A stretch of 64,000 nucleotides of DNA from the NCBI RefSeq assembly GCF_905475395.1, contig NC_058337.1, positions 115,190,368 to 115,254,367 on the forward strand. The letters run 5' to 3'. Position numbers and translations under genes: made by a program. Origin of the DNA: Chrysoperla carnea (lineage: Eukaryota > Arthropoda > Insecta > Neuroptera > Chrysopidae). The notes below the pieces were generated by a model. The model worked only from the letters and a program-made list of their open reading frames with translations, was not told the DNA's origin and searched no databases. Below are positions 56,200 to 64,000 of this stretch, in pieces (position 1 is the stretch's first letter; the number at the start of each line of letters is the position of its first letter).

Positions 56200-56600
56200 G
56201 CTCTAATAGCTCAGTAAAAATAGTTATTTCGATACTAGTGGTATAAAAGTATTATTAACGTGCGCCTGCGAAACTTGACAATGAGTGTGTAGCACGAGTT
56301 TGGAAAACCGCAGAAGTACGTTAATAATGCGTTATCACACGTATATCGTATAAAACTTTATCTACGCCTCTGAGATGCGAAAAAAAAAACGATAATTTTT
56401 ATTTAAAATTTGTAATTATTTATTGAGTTTATAGAAAATTAAAAAAGTTACTATAGTAACTGACTTACCGACCTAGTGCAGGAATGATTTCATTATCACA
56501 CTAGGGCGGTTATAAACTATTTTTCCCACGCATACTGAGTGAGAAAAGAACTTCTTTTCTCGCGGGCGTAGATAAATTATTTTCGGATTTATGTTGTGCA
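56200..56600 (+). repeat. Repeat family R 5' part plus inverted segment
   Basis: 56225-56400 matches 62460-62620 (ATTATTAACGT.CGC, CGCAGAAGTACGTT, TAATGCGTTATC, AACGATAA). TTTATCTACGCC at 56360 is repeated inverted at about 56566, which defines a possible internal element ending in GGGCGTAGATAAA. Confidence 0.6.
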
Positions 56601-56999
56601 AAATAGTGTCGTGCATTTTGATTGTCTCCGAATTATTTTGACTACCTTAGAAGTGAGCAAGGAAGTCATGAGGAATAAATGAATCAAATTTTTTTCTAAA
56701 CTTTTGTGTTTCCGTTAGTTCATATGTTGCTAAGAGTTTGCCGGCAACATATGAAGATAAATATTGTAATTTTATTATTACTTGTATAATATATGTACTA
56801 CGATATGAATGTGGTAGATTTAAATTATATTTTCTAAGCTATAGTAGAAGCTAATAAATAGCTTTCTAGTTGCATTTTATGTTACCTTCATGCACTTTTA
56901 TATGGTTTTATACATATACCGACTATCGCGAAATTAACTAAATACTACTAGCAAAATTTAAATTAGTAAAATTTTAAAAACCTCCTATCAGAGAACACT

Positions 57000-57380
57000 A
57001 ACCCCTCATCCACACTCTTGTGAAGTATCCCCGCCGAGTATACTGGCCTTAGCTATCCAAATTGAAGCACTCAGTATCACACATACCTTATTTCGCAGTT
57101 ACCTCATTTATTTGACTGACATCGAAGTGGCTACAGTTGCTGTTATTAATAACAATAAATCTGGAATATCGATACAAGCCACAATAGCTACTAACTAGAC
57201 AAGTAATCACAAGTACTTTGGAGATGAAGCTCGGCTGTATTTGCCTGGGTACCTCGTGTTACATTTGATTCGGGTACAAAAAACCGCGTTTTAAGCAAAG
57301 TTGGACAAGGCGTGGCAAGAACAGACGAGAGACCACAAGTATCCCCTCCACGCGGGAATGTGGAAGAGCTAAATAAACCG
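57000..57380 (+). pseudogene. Possible LINE RNase H relic
   Basis: The segment is GC-richer than its surroundings. One frame reads ILALAIQIEALSI followed by LIYLTDIEVATVAV, resembling the start of a LINE RNase H domain (E...A, then a TDS-like strand). A shifted frame then reads SAVFAWVPRVTF, like the later WVPGH motif. Stops and frameshifts abound. The match is suggestive, not proven. Confidence 0.35.
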
Positions 57381-58179
57381 CTAGTGTGGTAGGTATAGAT
57401 ATTAAAAAATCATATATTTTTTGGAATTATTTCCAATAAATCCAAAATTTATATAGACGTAGACATTAGGAAGACTAACAACATTTACAAAAAGCGCTTT
57501 AGAAATAGCCGTGCTTTTTAAAAAATAGGGATTCTGGAATGTATATATCGCTCTATGAGTCTCAATATGATGAATATGCTTTTGTTTCAACGAAGTGCAA
57601 ATATCTTTTTAATCACGAACTCACATGTTTTTATGAGTAGTGGAATTTTACTGCTGAAATTATACCGTTTTGTGGTGGTTTGGTGACTATTTGAAACTGT
57701 CGAAAGTGTAACAATGATCCCTGCCTATTTTCGTGAATAACTACTCGAAAAAGATTAAAAATCTTTTTAATCAGCCTCAAATCCTTTTAATCAGCCTGTG
57801 ATTGCCGCCATGTTCTAACAACTTAATGTTTCAGCCATTTTCGAACAATTTCCATAGCTATTGTGTAATTTTAATCCAATGAAAAAATCAGTGCATTAAA
57901 AACAAAATTGTGGTTTCATTTCTACCGTGACACGTAATACTTTGTCAGAAAATTTTATCAAATGTAAAATAAGTAGGTATTTAAATATTCTCTTTTTAGG
58001 ATGATAGAGAGATTTAATATTTAAAACGAACGAGTATCAAATATTACAAAAATTTCATAAAAATTTTAAATCGGACATGATATAGTTTTTAATCTCTTAT
58101 ATGTGGTTCATTTTAGGGTTTTAATTTTACAGATATGGTGGGTGCATGAGGAGATATACAGATAATAGACTATATTAAA

Positions 58180-58390
58180 CTGTGTCTGACTGTGGCATCG
58201 AAGCTACAAAACAGATTAACCGATTTTGATTTCTTGCTTTTTGTTTCAAAAGTAATTTGAGTATTCTTAGTTATGTTCAAGTTTGAGCTTAGTGCAATGT
58301 AACAACTAGAAAAGAGGAGATGATCTTCAAAAGGCTTAGCAGAGTTTCTTGAAACATAGCTAAGAATACTCTTGATCAAATTACCTTCAA
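58180..58390. repeat. Repeat family G, self-inverted fragment
   Basis: CTGACTGTGGCATCGAAGC and ACCGATTTTGATTTC match the inner end of the arm at 36062. GAGTATTCTTAGTTATGTTC (58259) and its inverted counterpart (about 58352-58373) make a small foldback. Confidence 0.6.
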
Positions 58391-60118
58391 AAATTTAAAA
58401 AGTTATGTATTTGCATCAAAACAAAATAAGTTATTACTTCGTCTCGCAGGGGATTCATAAACTCAATTTCATTTTAAAAATAATTAAAAATAAAATAGTT
58501 AATTGCTGAGAATTTGTAAAAATTAAATATTATAATTAATAAAGGCCTATCGAATTAAAGATAGGGGAAAGTGGGAACAAAAGCAAAATTTGTATCTAAT
58601 TTCAAGAAAATTGCAGAATAACTGAATACTATTAATATTTTGATTATTTATTTTTACAATATCAATGTTTTCTTTTTTAGTTAAAGGAGAAAACTTATTA
58701 ATAAACATTATACTCTTATCATACTGTATACCTACTTTGATAGCTCCCTATATGGTTGAAATTTTAAAACCAACATTCAAAAAATAATTCATATATTGCT
58801 ACATGTTGTTTCAAAGAGTTTAATAAAGTATAATCTTCATACTCTCATCAACAACACAACCAATTTTTCATATGCAAAACTATCATTTCACCATCCCTAT
58901 GGTAAAATTTTGTTATTTTCAAAACGTATGTTAAGAGTTCTTTGTTCTTCAATTTTCCCCTATATTTATTTAGATTTTACTTACAGAAAACGTTTAGGTG
59001 AATTGAAATATCATAAACAGATCAGTTAATTTGTTTGCCATAAATATGTGTCTTAAATATAGGTCTAGAGCCAGGTATAGTTTTTAGCGTAGTCATTTTA
59101 GAATGGCTGTAAATCCGAGAGACTGTTGTGAAAGTTTTGCAACTTTATTTAAGGAAATCGGGTGGTGCCTTTACTTGGAAGCACGATATACCCGTTGTCA
59201 GACACCTTAAAAATTATGTATTCAAGATATCGGTCAACCGGTATCCTGCTTTGGTGTTACTCATAAAATACGTCGGGAAACCTCGGGGAGGGAAGAGTAT
59301 TGCTTGGTGTAACGAAGTGTTATATAAGGGGTAGAGGATGGAAACCATATCATTTGCAGTTCTCAAGGAAACCTAACATTCGCAGTTCTCTTGCCAATTT
59401 CGTTTTAATTTTCTTAATTCTTTTAATTTCCTTAATTTTTGTGAGGAGTGTGTCTAGAAATTTCGACGTTATATTTGCAGGGAGTGGAAAATGAGAATCA
59501 GTAGGCCCAAGAGGACGAAGGTGGTTTTAATATACGAAATTTTGCGTGACGTTAGAACTGTTGTTCAGTTTCGGACAAAATATTGGCATCTCTTATTTAA
59601 TTGTTTATGCTTGTCTTCTGTAATAGAAGTAATCAGCTATGCAAATTTTCGAAGAAGAAAAAATTGTTAGGTCTGAACTTTCAAAAGGATGCCAAATTTT
59701 CAGTCGTCCCGTAGTGATTGTGAAACATTACGACTGGCCACAAATCTATTAGATATTTACGGACAAATTAAGGAAATCAAACTAGCTCTCTCATCTATTT
59801 TACCAATAGATAATCAAATATACTGATAAAGGTTATATTTACAAATAATTTCATATAACATTTAATAATAGTTCCCGCGGCAATTCCATCAAAATCAACC
59901 CATAACCATCTGTATATGATTATGAAATATTCATTTATATTCACGAAATTATCATGAATCAGAACTTTCTATTTATTTCTTTATTATTAATGCCCGGATT
60001 TTCGATAAATCGCCTAGATAGATATAGTGTTTTGTAGTCAGGAAAAAGTTATTTTGACGAACGAATATAATTTTGATTAAAAAAAAATTTTTTCATCATT
60101 TATGTAATATTATTAACA
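58391..60118. other. Non-coding DNA, no gene seen
   Basis: Contains a few frames of 60-77 codons (58796-59029, 59128-59494), none with recognisable domains. 59150-59340 is somewhat GC-richer and may be a decayed repeat. Confidence 0.4.
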
Positions 60119-60119
60119 A

Positions 60120-60790
60120 CTAGCAGATACCCGCCCGCTTTGCTGGGCAATTTCTCCTTTAGACTATCACGTTATAGCTCTCACTTATCCACCCTTTTGT
60201 TCACAATTTTATGGATTTTAATTTTTTGGTGGGGTTACTTTTTTGAAAATGAAGTTTCGCCCATGATACTTGTAACTTTCTATAGGTCCAATCATTAAAT
60301 AAACCTGATTTTTATACTTTTTGGATAAAAATAACCCCATCCTCTGAGTTTCATCAAATTCCAAAACAAATTTTTTTTGCGATTTTCTCGATTTTATCGA
60401 AAGGGTTTTCTTAAAAAAATTGCAAAATTTTGTTCATCTCCAATTTCGATAAGGTAATATAATAATAGTATATAAGGTAATTTTGACCCAAAAAGTACAA
60501 AAATCGAATGCATTTGATGATTTGCAGAATAGTTTTTGAGATACGGACTAAAATCGATTGAAATACTGCGATATCTCAGAAACATCCAATCATTAAATTA
60601 CCCTGATTTTTATCCTTTTTGGATTAAAATTACCCCATCCACCGAGTTTCATCAAATTCCAAAACAAAATTTTGTGTTTTTTTTTTCTCCAATTTCGATC
60701 AAACATTTTTTTTTTCGTGCGATATCGATCAGGAACAAAATGACCACGATCATACGTACACACACATACATACTTCCTCTCAAAATTGGT
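60120..60790 (-). mobile_element. Helitron-like element, family S copy 2
   Basis: The minus-strand end is CTAG before T, with the subterminal CCCAGCAAAGCGGGCGGG hairpin tract. The body is shared with 39152-39830, including the internal duplicated block (about 60300 and 60600). The 5' boundary is uncertain. Confidence 0.62.
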
Positions 60791-61489
60791 GTTAATGGTT
60801 TGTCTGGATTATGAAACGTAAAGATATGTTGAAAATTTTGATTTCGAAAATTGTACCCATTACAATAATTTCCTATACTGGGCAGTTAAAAAAGTTTATG
60901 GATTTAGTTAAAATTAAGGTGGCACAATGAATCATAGTTCTTTAAGTAAGTGAAAAGAATACTTTTAATGAACCAAGCCCATAAACTTAACTTTACACAA
61001 CCAAGTGTTTTTTTTGTCTGCTTTTTTTACCTCAAATAATTTGTTCTTCATTTAGTATGATTTGTTTACTCACGAAATAATCATGAAACCATTTATATAA
61101 AATCGTTTTACTGCAGATATAATTTTTGTTATGTTTGTTTATCGAGTTATACGTATACATACATAAAAGATGCGTACTCATCCTTAAAATTTTCACCTGC
61201 GCATATTATATGTGTATTTCTCTCAACCTAACCCAACCCGTAGTTATATCATACACACTGAAGTTTTCACTGAAAATCCATCATGATAATATTCCTGTCA
61301 GTTAAAATGCGTATTGGTACAAGACCTGGCAACGTTTTCAAGAGATAATTATAAGACGACTAAATATTTTATATTTCTTTTCTTATTGAACTATTTGATG
61401 CTGGAAAGAAACGGAATTTCTGTTTGGCGAATTAAAGCTACATTCTTTAATAATTAGGTTTAATATTTATTTAATATTTAAAAGCAACA

Positions 61490-61800
61490 TCGGCCCCTGT
61501 CTGGCAAAGTGATGAACTCATCCATTTTGTTAATTCTAACTTATGGTACTCAAACTCTATCCTTGAACCGCGCTGGCTACAGGAAAATAGATGTCTGCCG
61601 ACGCAACATGGAGCTTAGCATACTTAAAATTAAAAAAATTTACAGAATCACTTATGAAAATATAAGAAACAAAACCAAGATCAAAGATGTCACCGTTAAA
61701 ATTAAACACCTCAAGTGGAGTTGGGTAGGCTATTTTGCGAGAATTTAGAATGGAAGATGGACATTTCATCTATTCTTCATTCTACATTCTTTTTGCGAAT
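61490..61800 (+). pseudogene. Second LINE reverse transcriptase relic
   Basis: The plus strand encodes a C-terminal non-LTR reverse transcriptase segment: LILTYGTQTLSLN, then RRNMELSILKIKK, IRNKTKIKDVTVKI and LKWSWVGYFARI, followed by a stop and a shifted EDGRW-like continuation. It is truncated on both sides and not the same family as the relic at 30985-31700 (its order is TYG..T.SL.. with R.ME.S, not FERK). Confidence 0.8.
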
Positions 61801-62429
61801 GCGCATTAGTAACCTCTCAAGTGTCTGGCGTATTTCATCCTTACCTAATTGTTTTGTGACGCCAGCTCTTACACCATGTAGAAAATATGAAGGATAAAAT
61901 GAGACAACAGTATTTATGGTCTTGACAAACACAAGTAAATGACATCATAAGATAAATTTGTATTAAATAAGTATTTGAATGTCATTATTATACTTTTGGC
62001 TAAACCTTTTAAGTATAACTTAAAAGGTAAATCTCTGTTGATCTTAGTGGTAATTTTTAATAAGCTTATACATTTGTGCCAACTTTTTTTGGCTGAATTT
62101 TTCACAGTACTAAAACCAGCGTCCATTTTTCTTTGAAATTATTCATCGAATTAATTATGGGTTCAAAGAATTCAATTAAATAATAACAATTTTACGCATG
62201 ATTTGCGAAATTTAATTCTTTCAAAAATGATTTCAAGATAATTGTAGTGAATTTGCGAGTAGTGAAGGGCAGTCAGGCTCATAACTGTTAGTGACAACTA
62301 TATTTTTACAATTTTAACGGTATTTGATTTCAAATCTAACGCCTACGTAGCGAAATTTTAACAATAGATTGATTAATTTAAATATATTTTAGGCACCGCT
62401 ACTCGAAATACTTCTGTTTTGTTTCATCT
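61801..62429. other. Non-coding DNA, nothing recognised
   Basis: AT-rich; the start may still be LINE-derived. Confidence 0.4.
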
Positions 62430-63270
62430 ATGTTTAATAAAATTGTCTAAATCCATAATTGTTATTTACGATACAAGTGGGATAAGGTCATTATTAACGT
62501 ACGCATGCAAAATTTGCACAACGAAGTTGGGCAATCGCAGAAGTACGTTTTTAATGCGTTATCTTAGATATATTTTACAAAGCTTTATATATAGATCTAA
62601 AATGTCAAAATAAACGATAACTTTAACTTAAAACAAGTGAAAACAAACAGTTGACTGAGTTAATTGTTGAAATACCATGCATAGTCAGTGTTGATTTCTT
62701 TATCACATAACACATACAAACATTTGACATATACATAACTAATAAAGTATAGTACATATGTAAATGACTTGATAGGTTTCTGCATTACCGACCGACATTT
62801 AGTGTATAGTTTGTACACATATAAAATTTCCGCCTAATTGGCGCCCTCACGGGTAAACAGTGATGTTTACGAAAAAATGTTTCAAACAAAAGTTGTTTAA
62901 TTTTTGATAAGAAACATTTTTTACATTTAAACTTTTGTTCTATCTCTAACGGTTTATAAGATGGGTCCTACGGACCCAAGACCCAATTGACCTATGATGC
63001 TCATTTACGAACTTGACCTGACTTTTTACGTCCTGAGTACGCTGTAAAAATTTCAGCTCGATATCTTTTTTCGTTTTTGAGTTATCGTGTCCACAGACGG
63101 ACGGTCGGACGGACGGACGGACGGACGGACAACCGGAAATGGACTAATTAGGTGATTCTATGAACACCTATGACAAAATTTTTTTCCTAGCATCATTATT
63201 TTTAAGCGTTACAAACTTGGGACTAAACTTAATATACTATGTATATTTCATATATGCATGGTATAATTAG
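62430..63270 (+). repeat. Repeat family R, most complete copy
   Basis: About 840 bp of non-coding interspersed repeat. In order it carries a hairpin around ATTATTAACGTACGC / GAAGTACGTTTTTAAT, CAAGTGAAAACAAACAG, GGGTAAACAGTGATGTTTAC, TCTCTAACGGTTTATAAGAT, GGGTCCTACGGACCCAAGAC, GAGTTATCGTGTCCACAGAC, a GGAC microsatellite, and a block ending TATATGCATGGTATAA. Fragments of it recur at 23965, 30890, 31800, 50860, 51890 and 56200. Its class is unknown to me. Confidence 0.7.
63106..63130. repeat. (ACGG)n microsatellite
   Basis: About six ACGG units with one GGTC variant, located inside repeat family R. Other family copies have short CAGACAG or CTGTCTG tracts at the equivalent place, so the tetranucleotide run probably grew after insertion. 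Confidence 0.85.
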
Positions 63271-64000
63271 TCATGAGTTGGGGAAAATAGAACATTAAAA
63301 AAGTGACTAGTTTACATTTTGTAACCTGTTATTAGTTTACATTTTGACAGTAATTTGACTAATTTGATTAGTTGAAAATAAAGTAACTCTTTTTAAAGCT
63401 AATTTAATTGGTTGAAAATGAAGGTGATAATGAAAATGAGTGCGGTAATGAACCATTTTTCATACGAAAAATAAGCAAGAAAAGTAGTTACCTCACGGTC
63501 GTAGATAAATAAATAAAATCATATAGGCAATATTATAGCATTAATGATACAAACATTGTGTGAAAACTCAAATTAAAAAATATAATTAAATGATATAGAA
63601 TTAAAAAATATTTCCGTTTGTCACAAAAAACAAAACGTAAGGAAATGTTTGTCTACAAGAAATTCAACACACGTAAAAAGATCTTGTACAGTATATTTTA
63701 ATGAGTGAACAGAATATTTGCTTTAAGCTGCCTGTTGCTAAATTTACATTTTTATAAAAACTGAAGCTGAATATAATATAAATTGATGTAATTTATATTG
63801 AAGTAGACAGATTAGCCACTTAATTAAAAAATATAACAAAACAGGACATTTTCAAGAGGGTAAACTTTATAATGAAAAAAAAGGGGTGGTATACGATAAT
63901 ATAAATAATACCTTCCATGTTTTTAAGTATAAAAATTGAAATTACTTTCTTCATTGAATGTAAATTATCATTTTTCTTCAATTATTTTTTGTAATTATGT
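63271..64000. other. Non-coding DNA, no gene seen
   Basis: AT-rich. A CGTAGATAAAT motif near 63500 also occurs in the element at 56360-56585. There is no exon-like stretch. Confidence 0.4.

Overview
This is an AT-rich, intron-bearing nuclear segment of an animal, almost certainly an insect or other arthropod. GT-AG introns separate exons that splice in frame into two conserved actin-cytoskeleton genes. The rest is non-coding DNA crowded with decayed transposons (Helitron, hAT, LINE and TTAA-target miniature elements). I cannot fix the insect order from sequence alone.

Region 1 (1-7.8 kb, plus strand): a complete villin-type gene (Drosophila quail family). Fourteen exons sum to an open frame of 853 codons, giving six gelsolin-like repeats and a C-terminal villin headpiece. 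Region 2 (8-16 kb): intergenic DNA with a few foldback repeats, then the probable 3' end of the second gene. Region 3 (16.1-22.1 kb, minus strand): the Rho-associated kinase gene (rok/ROCK), five recognised coding exons and about 1,334 residues: kinase domain, long coiled coil with Rho-binding segment, and a PH domain split by a C1 zinc finger. The two genes converge tail to tail. Villin-type proteins bundle, cap or sever F-actin; ROCK drives actomyosin contraction downstream of RhoA.

Region 4 (22-64 kb): about 42 kb without a convincing protein-coding exon. It holds a GC-rich, CpG-rich patch near 27.8 kb followed by a possible untranslated exon near 28.4 kb, a 72-bp tandem repeat, several foldback or miniature inverted-repeat elements, a group of non-autonomous Helitrons with CTAG 3' ends, an 839-bp hAT element with perfect 8-bp target duplications, three TTAA-flanked miniature elements, an inverted pair of about 600-bp repeat arms, at least two LINE reverse-transcriptase relics and a possible RNase H relic. 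One LINE relic lies inside an older interspersed repeat (here called family R) with further copies in the window. No rRNA, tRNA, CRISPR or bacterial-type system was seen. The most informative content is the two full gene structures and the layered repeat history.
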